From Sphaerolaimus hirsutus (taxonomy: Eukaryota > Nematoda > Chromadorea > Monhysterida > Sphaerolaimidae): DNA of 64,000 nt. This document shows, piece after piece, positions 1 to 11,831 of this stretch. The notes under the pieces are model-generated. The model was not told where the DNA came from and did no database searches. It saw only the letters and a program-made list of their open reading frames with translations. A program made the translations under genes and the position numbers. How positions within the stretch are numbered: the first letter of the stretch is position 1; the number at the start of each line of letters is the position of its first letter. The stretch lies in assembly GCA_964036195.1 (NCBI GenBank), contig OZ038454.1, forward strand, positions 21,190,315 to 21,254,314, read 5' to 3'.

Positions 1-367
1 GAAATGATTTTGTTTCAAGAGCAAACTGACACTTTACAGAGTTGACACTTTACACAAAAGCAAAGTAGACAGAAATCAAGTAAACTAAGTGACACTTTAC
101 ACCCAAAAACGAGTAAAGAAAAGGAAGTGTGGAAGTTGAAGTTGATGTTGTTTTTTGCAAACAAACTTGAAATGACATTTGAGAAATTGAGCTAAAGTTG
201 TGGTGAACAGAGTTGACAAGGTGGATATTGGTCATAAATTTGTCATCCTATTAGCATTGAAAAGCTGGCTATGTGTTGATTCAAGGGACATATATCATGC
301 ACCATGGATTTGTTAATGTAACTCGTCGCAGTCTATCATTTATTTTCTCGTTTAGTACCAGTCTCAG

Positions 368-3300
368 GCAGCTGAGGAGGATGTACAGAAACCAGTGGCT
401 CCAGGTGTGTGGGTGGATTTTGGGACAGCTTGTTTTTTTTTGCAGTTTGGTTGCATTGCCCAGATTTTCTATACTCTCAGTGTGTTTTGCAAGTGAACTA
501 CCAAAAACATTCTAAAACTTTAAAAACTGTTCAGTTGCATTTCCACTCGGAGGTTATCAACATTTTTCCATCCCTTTTTCATGTGTATTCTAGTGGTGTT
601 ACTCCATTTGCTGAGCAGTAGGTCCCCAAGTCCCCACAGTGTGAGCTGCAGTAGTGTGTTGTGTTGTAAAGCCTGGCACCAGGGTCCAGGACTAGTTTCG
701 TATGTGACAGAGACAAATCCTAGGTAGCTGTGTGACTCAAATCCTAGGTAGATGGTTGAAAAGCTAGGTAGCTGTGTGAATTCAAACCCTAGTTAGCAGT
801 GTGAGAGTTTCAGTTGTGTGAAGAGGTGTGCAGGTCGCCCCAGGTGTACTGTGAATTTGAGTACACCTGCAAGTTGAAAGAAAAGGTACAATAAAAAGTA
901 CAAAAAATAAACCCTGAGCGCATTTTTGATGATTTTCATAGCCCGCGTTTTTATTAGGTATTTATTGCGCTGTCACGTTTTCGTCTGAGACGCATTTTTA
1001 TGCTGCTTATTAGTTCGCCCATTCAGGTACATTGTGTTATTCCAGTTTCGATTTGGTTTGGTGGAATTTGAGTCAGAAAATTTGAAAATTTTTTCGCCGT
1101 CGAAAATTGATGAAAAAAACGGGGTGCCGGTTCTTTTCTTGAGTTTCTCCGGGCCCCTCGAATGGAAAGTGTCATGATTTTGTGATAGGAAGATAAATAC
1201 CTGATATTTCATGAAAAGGTTGCACATGGCATACGGGAGAAGCGTGTTTCCGAGTTAAGTAAATACTTTATATTTTGTATTTATATCGCATTACTTCAAT
1301 AATTTACCGCACTGCGTCTCGCGATTTTTCATACTTTTGCCGGTGGACACATTTGGATCCACCATGTGCGGCGCGTGTGAGAGACGAAATTGATTTAGGG
1401 CGCCATTTACATTTCCAAGGTGGTAAGATAATTTCCACATCATTTGTGCATTTATTTAGTCTTTCTTTCCTCTAGGGTGATCGCAGTGGGTAGGGATTGG
1501 CCCCCTGAACGGGAGGGGTGACCCAGTAGGCTTGATTTTTCAGGCCCATGCGCTTCACCAGGGTATGGTCAGGCACCTCTTCGCATTAGCCATGGGTCCG
1601 CCCAGCGGCTTGCGATTATAGGGGGTTGCTCTTGGCGCAGTCACCCACCCTCAACCTGACGCTCCACAGGGTGAGGCGTCAATAGCAATATTAATAAACA
1701 GTGATAGACAAATAGATAGCTGGCCGATTTGTGTGGCTACACCCTCCACCCATTGATGACCCCATTTTGTTTACCATGTGAACATGCTGTTCATTTGTGT
1801 GGCGCTTTTTACTACATTTGACTGATAAGCGGTTTGTGTGGTACAGAGATATTTACATGGTATCAATCACAGTCCCTGTAAAATTCCATGTGAAGTGCAA
1901 ACAGTAAAGTAAATTGTCATCAAAAATCCCAGATGCCAAATTAAAAAATTAAATTTGAAATTTTACACAACTGTTTACATTTTTCAGCACACCTTACAGC
2001 GGCTTCGAGTGCACCCTGGACATGCACAAAGAAATTTTTAATGCGAAAACCACTGTTTTTGCATTGAAACGCTGCATTTGGGTAAAAAACCTGCATTTTA
2101 TCGAGTTTTTACCAAAAACACAAAAATAAAAACAAAGTGACTAAAGTTTTTTATTACAAAAAAAATTAAAACACAGGTGTTCAATTTTGAAAAACTCAAA
2201 ACACAGAAAGTGTTTTTTGAAGAAAATTTACCCATCGTTGGCCACACTGCAGGCTCTAGTTGCACCGGGTCCGAGTTCCAATGTCCCAATGGAGGTCCAT
2301 ACGGTGATTGCATAGCAGCTGATTGGAAGTGTGACGGCTGGGATGATTGCAATGGAGCTGATGATGAGAAGAATTGTTGAAGGATGCTTGAATTGAATTG
2401 GATCAACTTTTGGATGACTTCTGATAGTTTTTGCAAAAAAAATATGCTGTTTTTTGGTTGTCTAGTCAGTAAAAATGTTTTATTTTGTTGCTATGGTTGC
2501 TTTGCACTACATTGAGTTCAATGTGAAACTGTGCCCTGCACAGCATCCTTAATTTGAGATAATTAATTATATACAATTTTGTTTTGAAAGCTATGCATAC
2601 ACAACATCAGTTGTTTAGAACGCTTTAGAATACTGATCCACCCGCCTGCACCCTACACAACAAATTATTAATCATTTTTATTTAACATATTTTCTCAGCC
2701 CAACAGGTTGTTAACTTCGGGCCATGCTTTACCCACATCTAAACCCATCGCACATCTAGACTGACCGCACATCTAACTCTACTCATAACCAACGATGGAA
2801 AAAACACAGAAATTGAACACAGAAACTCATTGAGTTTCTGTGTTTTTGTTTTACACAGAAACACGGAAACTCATAAATTTTGAAAAACTCAAAACTCAAA
2901 TGAGTTTTTTTTGGAGAACACAGAAACACAGAAACACGGAAACACAGAAAAGTTTTTTTGAGTTTTTGTGTTTTTTTTCAGCGAAGTGGTTGAATGCACA
3001 TTAATTCAGTTAAACTAAACAATATAAGATAAGCATCTATAGTATGTAAATATGTACATAATGTATTCATATTTTATAATGGTACAACAAAGAAATTAAA
3101 GATGGCATGCACATCTCATGGTGGATTTGACAATTTAAGTTTTGACATTGAAGTATACCTTATTACCTTGAATAAACCCCCCCCTTGAATATACTCCCCT
3201 CAAAATGGACTGGTGAAATAATAAGCCCTGCCCCCCTCGAAATATCCCCCTCCTGGATAATGTACATCATGTATCCAATGTACATGATGTATTTATTACT

Positions 3301-5348
3301 GCTAATTTGCATCGCAGCTACACATAGACTGTACTAGGTTGTGTAGCTGACTACTGATGTTTATTTCAAATATATCCTGTTTGTACGCATTTATAACCTG
3401 TTTTGGGTACGTAAATGCCTACTATTTTCTATGATCCTTACAAAACTTTCTGACAAAATAAGAATGCCCATGGGGGTATTTCAAGGTAATATGATGGTTG
3501 TAGTTCAAATCAATTCCGTAGTCTTCCATACAGTGCACATCCATTGAAGAATTTTGGAGTACTGCATAAATTGTCATTTCTGGGCATTTTGTTGCTGGTG
3601 TTGTGTTGTTGATGTCCTCATTGTGGACATTTTTAAGGACTTTTTTGACACTTGAATGAATACACAAATGTTATGTGGGGTTAAACATGTGCAAAACCGA
3701 TATTTTATAAGAAAACACCCTGTTTCCAGATCGAAATGCTGTAAATCAAAAATCTTTTGGGGGAAACTCAAATTTTTTGGAAAAAACTTGAGTTTTTTTA
3801 GAAAAAACTCAAAAAACTCGAGTTTTTACAAAAAACACAGAAATAAAAACAGAGTTACTCAAGTTTTTTTCAAGAAAAAAACTCAAAACACAGGTATTCA
3901 TTTTTGAAAAACTCAAAACACAGAAAGTGTTTTTTTTTGGAGAACTTACCCATCGTTGCTCATAACACATCGGGGCCCATCGCACATCTCCACCCCCCCA
4001 TAGATGTGGGATGGGCTTAGATGTGTGATGGGGTTAGATGTGTGATGGGCACGTGTTGGCAAACACAAAGTACATAAATAGCTCCCCCGCACTTTGCGTC
4101 ATGTGGCTTTCAGCTGCGTGCCTGCATGCTGCATGGAGGTATGTACTTTGTGTTTGCCGACATGTGCCCATCACACATCTAACCCCATCACACATCTAAA
4201 CCCATCCCACATCTATGGGGGGTTGGATGTGCAATGGGCCTCGATGTTTGATGGGTAGAATTAGGTGTGTGGTCAGTCTACCGTATTTGCTTGAATAATC
4301 CCCCTGGGGGATTATTATTTCGTCAGACTATTTTGAGGAGGGAACTAATCGAGGGGAGGAATTATTCGAGGGGGGGAATTATTATTTCGTCAACATTTTC
4401 AACCATGTTTCTATCAACTCATTTGATGAAATCTGCTTTATTCACACAAAAACGTGCCATTTTTGTTTAAATTGGGCACAATAAATTGAGCAAATTCTTT
4501 AAGGGGGGATTATTCGAGGGGGGAATTATTATTTCCTCACTCGTCTTACAGGGGGGATTATTCGAGGGGTGGAATTATTCAAGGGGGGGGTACTATTCAA
4601 GCAAATACGGTAGATGTGTGATGGGTTTTACATGTGGGCTGGCACGGGCACGTTAACTTCATGCACACAAACCAAATGAATGTTCAGCACATTAAAAGAA
4701 CATGATTAAAAAGAGTGTTGTATTGGCCCCACACACACTAGTTTTCAGCGTGACTGTTGTAAAAACTGAAATGGCAAAATAGCAGCATCCAACCTACTCT
4801 TATTGTATGCTATATGTGTTTTAGTTTTCAAATTGTAACTTTCATTAATTTCAATTCAATTAAATCATTCCACCGTGATGATTAATTTGCATTTGAAAAA
4901 ATTTCAGTTTTAACTGAAGTTACGGTGAAAACTAGTGTGTGTAGGCAGATTATAGTAACTTCTGTGACATTTCCCAAAAGCTGAAGCCGGCAAGTTCAAC
5001 ATAGTGTTTCATGAAATAATGTTTGCATCGCATACATTATTATGCTGTTTTACATCACACCTTTGAAAATGTTGCTGTCAACAAAGTGTATAGTTAGTGC
5101 AACCTCATGACCACCTTTTCCCACTGCTCCACAAAAGAACACCTAAACGCATTGCAAAACGCAACCCCCCAGACAGCTGCCCAGGCTTCGGATGCGCAGA
5201 TGGCACGTGCATAGAAGATGCCAGCTGGAAGTGTGACGGCTTCACTGACTGCGGTGACGGCAGTGACGAGCTGCACTGCGCTGGTGATACTGGTGAAAAC
5301 ACTACTGGTGATTATGGTGACGGAAATTATAATGATGGGTGGTATTGA
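368..5348 (+). CDS. LDLa-domain protein, 3' part, with two alternative last exons (5' end outside window)
   Basis: I see a short internal exon at 368-404 with acceptor TCTCAG and donor CAG|GTGTGT. It encodes [12 protein letters not shown] and ends in phase 1. Two downstream exons, 2253-2380 and 5173-5348, both start in the matching phase after AG. Each encodes one LDL-receptor class A module followed by a stop. LDLa modules are roughly 40-residue calcium-binding folds with six cysteines, found in receptors and secreted proteins. As both candidate exons end in a stop, they should be alternative last exons rather than consecutive ones. The 5' exons and any signal peptide must lie left of the window. 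The role is unknown; a secreted or cell-surface protein is the reasonable inference. The link from the small exon to the LDLa exons rests on phase agreement only. Confidence 0.6.
1484..1680. other. GC-rich unexplained block
   Basis: About 200 bases of high-complexity, GC-rich sequence lie in a strongly AT-rich background. I see no convincing open frame, inverted ends or simple repeat. A compact structural RNA, part of an exon or an old gene fragment are all possible. I compared it by eye with U1, U2, U4, U5, U6 and 5S RNA and found no convincing match. Confidence 0.25.
2100..2240. mobile_element. CAACGATGG-family relic (right half)
   Basis: A run of AAAACTCAAAACACAG-type words ends in ACCCATCGTTG, the same right end as the complete copy at 2790-3958. 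No matching left end is visible nearby. Confidence 0.5.
2253..2380 (+). CDS. LDLa terminal exon 1 (short form)
   Basis: This follows acceptor CACTGCAG and encodes 41 residues, then TGA. The LDLa pattern is clear: six cysteines, with FQCPNGG, a CI turn, WKCDGWDDC and the calcium-binding acidic cluster GADDEKNC. The stop comes directly after the sixth cysteine, so this form has no tail. A relic of a CAACGATGG-family transposon ends at about 2240, only about 12 bases upstream, so part of the splice-acceptor context may come from transposon sequence. Confidence 0.75.
2790..3958. mobile_element. Non-autonomous hAT-like element, CAACGATGG family
   Basis: The left end CAACGATGG and right end CCATCGTTG are inverted. 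They are flanked by a perfect 8-bp duplication, CTCATAAC, at 2782-2789 and 3959-3966. Both subterminal regions consist of AACACAGAAAC / GAAAAACTC words. The centre (about 3000-3770) is unrelated AT-rich sequence with a short C-run patch. No transposase frame is visible. The 8-bp duplication is the usual hAT footprint. Confidence 0.8.
4281..4610. mobile_element. TA-flanked CCGTATTTGCTTGAATA element
   Basis: The ends CCGTATTTGCTTGAATAATC and GATTATTCAAGCAAATACGG-like are inverted and flanked by TA on both sides. The interior alternates GGGGGATTATTCGAGGGG-type words. TA duplication is typical of Tc1/mariner-type insertion. There is no coding capacity. Confidence 0.75.
4725..4947. mobile_element. 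Miniature inverted element, CTAGTGTGTGTAGG ends
   Basis: CACACACTAGTTTTC at the left is inverted relative to GAAAACTAGTGTGTGTAGG at the right. The interior is symmetrical around ACTGAAAT/ATTTCAGT. Related copies lie at 28245-28486 and about 33770-34385. Confidence 0.65.
5173..5348 (+). CDS. LDLa terminal exon 2 (long-tailed form)
   Basis: This follows acceptor CCCCCAG in the same phase as the exon at 2253. It encodes an LDLa module ([28 protein letters not shown]), then a tail rich in Gly, Asp, Asn and Tyr ([20 protein letters not shown]) and TGA. The canonical DCGDGSDE calcium site is better preserved than in the other exon. The two share WKCDG and the flanking acidic residues, consistent with an old exon duplication. 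Confidence 0.75.
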
Positions 5349-5589
5349 GTGAAGTGTGTCAGGTCTTTTTGTGAAACTATGGTGGGAGAGTGGAGTAACA
5401 TTGTGAAATGGAAATGAAACACTGACAACGGTTGACAATCACGTGCCATCACTGCCACGCTTCTGCTGCACTAGCTCAAATTTCTACTCCCTCTCCACAA
5501 TCCCGAAGTGGCTTCATTTGCCCCCAATGGAGCTTTGCATATGAATGCATTCCACCAACAAAGTTTTAATGATAATCAACCAATTTTCA

Positions 5590-6090
5590 CAACCTACTAT
5601 CAGGTCTTTAACTCCCCCCCCCTTGAATAACTCCCCCTGTTTGCGAGGTGAGAAAAAAAAACTCCCCCCCCCCCTTTTGGGGATGTGTTACCACCACCCC
5701 TCCCCTACTATACACTATTCATAATGTGAGATTAATGTGAAAAATTTCTAAAAAATTATCTTATTCTCTAGAAAATACCCACCCTAATAGACGGATGACA
5801 AAAAATTCACTTTTTGGCCCTTTTTGATTAGACAGTTTAACAGCTGGTTTACGATACTTTAAAGGGAAGGGTTTGATGTTGATTAATTAATGTCACATTA
5901 CTATCACATTATTGGATAGTGTTTAGTAGGGGAGGGGTGTTGGTAACACATCCCCAAAGTTGGTTGCGCCAATATCTCCCCCAAGTTTCAGCTTCTGGCG
6001 TGCCCTAGAACTGGAGATAGGATTTCACAAGTAAAATCAAAAATAGGGTGCTGGACCTGACTGACCCGGAAGGTGTTTATTTACAGTATC
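5590..6090. repeat. Degraded relic of the 20542-22836 fold-back family
   Basis: Shared words include CCCCTACTATACACTATTCA, GATGACAAAAAATTCACTTT and CTTTAAAGGGAAGGGTTTGA. The piece ends with a GACCCGGAAGGTGTTTA-like terminus, close to the right end of the 20.5-22.8 kb element. Confidence 0.6.
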
Positions 6091-6311
6091 AAACCGAGGC
6101 ACAAATAAAAACCATATTTGCTCGAAAAATGCCCCTGGGGAATTATTATTTCGTCAGGTAATTTCGAGGGGGGTATTCGAAGGGGGATAATTCGAGTGGA
6201 TGAATCATTTTTTAGTCAAAAATTTTAAGCATGTTTCTATCAACTCATTTCATAAAACATGCTTTATTAAGACAAAGCAGACTTTGCATGGCTTTGCTTT
6301 GTCTATTTTTC

Positions 6312-6369
6312 GCCCCCTACAACCTCACCGAGGCGTACATCGGCTACAACCAGGACAAGTGCGAGTGAA
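6312..6369 (+). other. Possible orphan exon or gene fragment
   Basis: A short GC-rich stretch reads YNLTEAYIGYNQDKCE then TGA, with almost every codon ending in C or G. This contrasts with the AT-rich surroundings and looks like coding DNA. I cannot attach it to a gene: no acceptor gives the phase needed for the LDLa gene upstream. It may be a micro-exon, a gene fragment or chance. Confidence 0.25.
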
Positions 6370-7100
6370 CTTTTTTATCGCGCTGCGTTTGTCATTGACA
6401 TCATTTGTCACAATTTGTCAAGTAAACACCGTTGTTGCACAAAAATACAAATAATACACAAAAATGTTGCTCTTAACAAATAGCGATTGGGATTCATTTC
6501 AAACATTTTTACAGAAAAAAACAATTTCCGAATTTTTTTTTGTTGAATTCGATCACGTTTGAACCGATAAAAGTTAAGTTCATAGCGGTCATTTTGAGGG
6601 GGGGGGGTTCCGAGGATAATCAAGTCAAAACAGAAATTCAATCAAGTCCGGCATTCAATCAGTCAGACAACAGAAGTCCGACCAAGGATTTTCAAATTTC
6701 GATTACCATTTATCTCTCAATACAAAAGAAGAACTTCATTGGCAGTTCGCAGCTACGACAAATTCACAAGATCTTATTTATCAATCAATTACACCTGGAA
6801 AACTTCACTAAATTAGATAAATGCCCTAGAATACCTGCAAACCTCTAAACTTTACTTAAAAAATGGGAATGAAGCTCATAATAAAATTGCGGAGAACAGT
6901 TTTTTTCATTTCAAAAGATTTTTTAAGCATAAACTACAGATTATCACTAGAAAACAACATCTCTGACAACAATGATGTGGGTTACCAACCGAAATAAATG
7001 TCTAAATATATTCTTAAAAATATGCAGAAATGCGAGAATTATCAGCGCCTTGAGAGAAAATAAATAATTGGATTTGAAAATTCTGGAAGTCCTAACACTG

Positions 7101-7292
7101 TGCCTACACAAACTAGTTTTCTGCCGAAATTTTGAAAACTCATAAATCAGACTTGAATGCGTATGAGTTCACCAGAATGAGTTATTTTCAATTCGAATCA
7201 ACAGTAGTTGACAGACACATCATTCTGGTAAACTCAAACGTGTCATAAAATGCTGAGTTTTCGAAATTCCAGTTGAAAACTAGTATCTAGAC
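7101..7292. mobile_element. Miniature inverted element, CTAGTTTTC ends
   Basis: TGCCTACACAAACTAGTTTT at the left faces GAAAACTAGTATCTAGACAC at the right. An inner inverted pair (ACTCAT...ACCAGAAT versus ATTCTGGTAAACTCA) makes the whole element fold back. Confidence 0.55.
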
Positions 7293-7606
7293 ACAAAGTG
7301 CGAACGTATGGTCAATGGGTAAATTTTATACACGAAGTATTTGCATCGAAATCTTTCAATAATTAGGTACTCATCTGATTTGACGCGGGAATTCGATCCT
7401 GCATTTCTCCCACGTCCCGGCAAATAATGATATTTAATGTCAAGTTATTTTAAAAACTTTACTCAGTGACCCAGCGCACACAGTAAGGTAAAATCTGTAA
7501 AAATAAATAGATTTAGGTAGGTAGATGGACTGAAAGTATGCTGACCCTGTTCTAAACAAGTAGACAACTCTGAAACCCTGTGAAGCACACATAAATATCT
7601 AATATA

Positions 7607-7970
7607 CCGTAGTTCCTCGAAATACCACCATTGAATTGCACCATTCGAAATACCCCCAGATCTGGGCGACCTGAGGCAGAAATACCCCCCCCCCCCAGCC
7701 TGGAATGTATGTATGCAATGTATTAATTGTTGCCAATTTGTGTCGTAGTTACACATAAACTAAACTGCAGCGATCTACGTTAACGTTGAAATACAGGTAT
7801 TTATCCTGGTTGGACACATTTATTGCCGATTTTTGGCAAGAAAAAGCTCATTCTTTACTATTTACGATCCTTCACAAAAATTTATGGCGAAATAATAGAC
7901 CCCTCCAACCACCCCCTCAAAAGTTGCTGGTGAAAAAATAAACCCCTGAGAGTATTTCGAGGAAATGCGG
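7607..7970. mobile_element. TA-flanked CCGTAGTTCCTCGAAATACC element
   Basis: Inverted ends CCGTAGTTCCTCGAAATACC and TATTTCGAGGAAATGCGG are flanked by TA. The interior has C-run words and an AT-rich core. Same superfamily as 4281-4610. Confidence 0.7.
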
Positions 7971-8013
7971 TATTTATATTTAAGTAATGTATTGAAATCT
8001 ATGATGTCAAAAC

Positions 8014-9957
8014 TAGGGTGTCAAATTTCCGTTTCCGTTTTCCGTTTCCGCCTTTCCGCAGGAAAATTTTTTACCTTTCCGTTTTCCGGCAGCCGAAAAA
8101 TTTTTACCTTTCCGTTTTCCGGCAGCTGAAAAATTTTTACCTTTCCGTTTTCCGTTTTCCGGCAGCTGAAAATTTTTTACCTTTCCGTTTCCGTTTTTCC
8201 GGCCCATTTTTCCGTTTTCCGGCTGAAAAATTTTTACCTTTCCGTTTCCGTTTTACCAGGCCATTTTTCCATTTTCTGGCTCGATTTTCAGATTTCTGGC
8301 ATTTTTCCATTGTTTTTCCAATCTGTATTTATCTTCAATTGGCTCATCCCATTGTGTTGTTTTTGTCTCTTGGAGCAGCATTGACAACTGGGATTTCAGG
8401 GTCAGTGAAACAGGTGCTGTGAACCCAATTGGGTCATATGCTGACACCAATAATTTATTCAAGTTTCGTCTGGTTGGTGTTGTGATGCTGTCAATTTGCA
8501 ATTTAGGTGTTGATATTGCCAGCATGTCCGTTTGGTGATTTTATTTCATGCCCATTACTGCGACAATTTTATTCACCTTTGGACTCCTGTCGTTTTCTGC
8601 TATTTCATTCATGACTGATCTGGAGTTTGACAGCCATTCCCTCATGTTCATAGAACATTGGTTAAATAAAGCTTTGACTTTGTAATATAGTTCTAAAGCT
8701 TCAACTTCATTCGTGACACTCATGATGAAGTTATCGACGCAAATGTTGTTTATTATCATCGCCAACTGGTATTGTTCCCCTTCATTTTCTTCATATTCAT
8801 TCATGTTGTTTATTGTCACATTTAAATGGTATTTTATGACTGCTCCCAAAATTGCTGGGCTGCAGACAAGTCCAAACAGTATGCGTTTAAAACGAAGTAC
8901 TATTAAGTTATTTTCAGTTACTGGTTTTGAGGCTCTTTCAGCCAGAAAAATCATGTGTAGTCTCTAGCTTGGTCATGCAATCCTATTTGCAAAAATGCCT
9001 TTTCAATATCGGCAATTAATGCTAGATTGCCTGCCCTGAACCTCAGGAGTAGGCCCAGTGCTAATGGTGTTGTAATTGGTCCTCTAAAAAGGCACTCGTT
9101 GAAACTGGGCTTACCTGCCGACCCATTGTACACAATTCTGCATGATGTCAATTTGCCCGGCGTGATTACTGGCTGGTGTGGCAGGTAATGAATCCCTTTG
9201 TTGTCTGTTTTGTCATCACAGATCTCAATTATTCCCTTTTCTAGTTGGTCATCCAAAACTTTCTGGTATTGTTCGAATAAGTTTGGATCTTTGTTGAATC
9301 TTCTTATCAGTGATTTAAACCGCACCAAGGGATCTGCTTTTCCTGTGGGCAGGTCATTGATACTCTCTTTATACAGCCAGTCAATATAGTATTGTTTGTT
9401 GTTGTCGTTGAATTTTATGCTATTTAATATCATCTCCTCTGCAATGTTGTCATCAATTGCATAGGGGTCATCAGTGATTCCCACTGCTTCTAGACTGTGA
9501 AATTGTCATAGTGTTTCCTTTCCTATGGCCACTATGGCTACTTTTTGATGATTTTTTGTTGGTTCAGTTAAGCTTGAACTACAAGTGAAGTTACAGGCAT
9601 GATCCATAGTTGCAGAATGTACAGCTACCACAATCAAAGCCAAACATGCAAACCTGCACACAGGTTTTCCTTCTGCAAATTTGTCTATTACCGTGCTAAT
9701 TTCACTTTATTTTTTTCCGTTTCCGTGAAAATTTTGCTTTCCGTTTTCCGTTTTCCGGCATTTCATTTTTCCGTTTTCCGTTTTCCGGCCGACAATTTTT
9801 TTTTACCTTTCCGTTTTCCGTTTTCCGCTGAGTGAAATTTTTTTACCTTTCCGTTTTCCGGCAGAAATTTTTTTTTTACCTTTCCGTTTTCCGTAAAGTG
9901 AAAAATTTTTACCTTTCCGTTTTCCGTTTTCCGTAAAAAAATTTTTTTGACACCCTA
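8014..9957. mobile_element. hAT-like element of the TTTTCCG family carrying a BEL/Pao fragment
   Basis: The ends TAGGGTGTCAAA and TTTGACACCCTA are inverted, with an exact 8-bp duplication GTCAAAAC at 8006-8013 and 9958-9965. The two flanks (8018-8290 and 9710-9950) are arrays of TTTTCCG and TTTACCTTTCCG words. They enclose about 1.2 kb of degenerate retrotransposon polymerase on the minus strand. A second, 588-bp copy without the retrotransposon lies at 61144-61731. Confidence 0.85.
8280..9490 (-). pseudogene. Degenerate BEL/Pao-type reverse transcriptase fragment
   Basis: The translated pieces read in order like the N-terminal half of a Pao-family reverse transcriptase: YYIDWLYKESINDLPTGKAD, a FEQYQKVLDDQLEKGIIE block, ITPGKLTSCRIVYNGSAG, then IADIEKAFLQIGLHDQARD. 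After an in-frame TGA (about 8951) it continues as FKRILFGLVCSPAILGAVIK, the VDNFIMSV region (where the conserved YVDD would be) and VSAYDPIGFTAPVSL. Stops and frame changes break it, and no LTRs, gag, protease or integrase are visible. It is a dead fragment enclosed by TTTTCCG arrays and the ends of a hAT-like element. Confidence 0.85.
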
Positions 9958-10822
9958 GTCAAAACCCTGATTTTGAACACAATCAATTTTTTTCAACATT
10001 CTCCAACCCATTTAACGAAAAGTCTTTGACACAAGGTGCTCTACGTCCAACTTTGACATCATTGATTCAAATAGACCCTACAAAAAGATAGGGGAAAGTG
10101 CAATAAATGACTACTGATTATGCACAAAAACCAACGAAACAGATGACAAAACACATGACAAACACAAAACAACATGACAGAAAACGACACGAAACGTAAC
10201 AAAGGCTTTTTCGTAAATTGGAAAACATCGACATACAGATATCATCTAAAGACAACAATCCTAAAAATACAGCCAATTAATAATAAATAAAATACTCAGA
10301 AATCAGTAGAATTCCATACCTTGTGACCAATATTCAGCATTACATCAATTTTCTGGGGACAAACTGACACAACACTATCACAGGAAAATGCATTTACTGT
10401 TTTCTAATAATCCCCCAGTGTTTACATACTGATGTCGAATACATGGGAAGTGAGCATTCTGGAATGCTGCCTGAGAGACAAAAATAAAAATATACTGAGT
10501 TGTTATTTATCTTGTAGAAGGCTTTTACCATCATTTTACATGTGGATGTGGATTGCGCTTATTGACTGTTACAAACAAACTGAGATTCAACAAGATTTTC
10601 AGTCGAGAAAAATCATTTCTCAGGATTATTCAAAAAGATATAGAATAAACTTTCTAATCAGTAAAAGAACCCAGTGGACATCATTACCCCCTGGACATAA
10701 TAACTGGTTATTTGGACATCTTAATCTCCTCCGCATCCTGTTGCGACTGCAATTCATAAGAGTAATAATGTCACTGCAACATCATTTGCATAAAAATACT
10801 TAATTATTACAACACTCCTTAG

Positions 10823-11729
10823 TAGTGATGTAAAGGCACCGGGGCACCGGTGCCCCGGTGCTGGGCACCGAAGGGCACCAGCACCGGTGCTGGTGCGGTG
10901 CCATTGCAATCTTCAGGGGTGCCATGCCGGTGCCGGTGCCATTTTTTTCAGAATAGCACCGGTGCCGGTGCGGTGCGGTGCCACTTTTTTGCCGGTGCCA
11001 AAGGTGCTAGCACCAGGGCCAAAGTAAAAGGCACCGGGAAAGGCACCGGCCAAGGCTTCATGTGCTGTGCAATTTTGTCCATAGTATGTGCTTATTCATA
11101 TTTCAAAAAAGCGATATATTTACCCAACCGTTTTTGCCTATTTTGTAAACCTCCCATCAAATAAATATACCTACTGTGAAATCCATTATACCTTATGTGT
11201 GATCTGATGAACGAATCCAAAATTTTGTTGAATTTTATATTTTATATTTATCTTACTTGTTTGTTCAAAATTTGTTGTCAGTTTATGACAGAGATAGTTC
11301 CATTCTCTGTACAGCAACGACTCCGATCAGTAGACAATAGTGGCTATACATTGTAGTTAATTAAATATTTTATCTTTCAATTGTAATCATTGTAATTGCT
11401 TCATAAAAGTGATTGCCACATCATTCTGATCATTTTAAGTGCTCAACCATCAAAATCGGTTGAAAATTCATGGAAATATGCACTTCCAAAGGTGATACCA
11501 CTGAGAAACTGCCCGATATTTACTTCAGAAATTCCAGCCCGGTGCGGTGCCTTTCGGTGCTAGCACCGGCAACCCGCCGGTGCCATTTTTTTCCAAAAGG
11601 CACCGGTGCCGGTGCGGTGCGGTGCCATTTTCTGGCCGGTGCCCCAGGGTGCTATGTGCCCTTTTCATGCTTTGGCAAAGGTGCCGGTGCGGTGCGGTGC
11701 CATTTTTCCCGGTGCCTTTAACATCACTA
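10823..11729. mobile_element. hAT-like element, GGTGCC family
   Basis: The ends TAGTGATGTAAAGGCACCGG and CCGGTGCCTTTAACATCACTA are inverted, with exact 8-bp duplication CTCCTTAG (10815-10822 and 11730-11737). The subterminal 200 bases on each side are dense GGTGCCGGTGC words. The 500-base core (about 11040-11540) is ordinary AT-rich sequence without a frame. Confidence 0.85.
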
Positions 11730-11831
11730 CTCCTTAGCAGGTTCGATGTCTAGTAGGTTATGATGTCCAAAGGTGTTGGGCCGTTTAATCGGGACTGGAC
11801 AAAAGTGGAAAGACGGAATTGGTAAATGTAC

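Noticed and set aside
1484..1680. U1-like snRNA
   Set aside because: A short GGTCAGGCACC-type similarity is visible, but the 5' splice-site-pairing end and the Sm-site region are absent.
6312..6369. Third alternative last exon for the LDLa gene
   Set aside because: The required phase-1 start is not available at any AG and it has no LDLa cysteine pattern; kept only as a low-confidence orphan.
10850..11753. Cys/Gly-rich frames across the GGTGCC array
   Set aside because: They are array translations inside a transposon with an exact 8-bp duplication.
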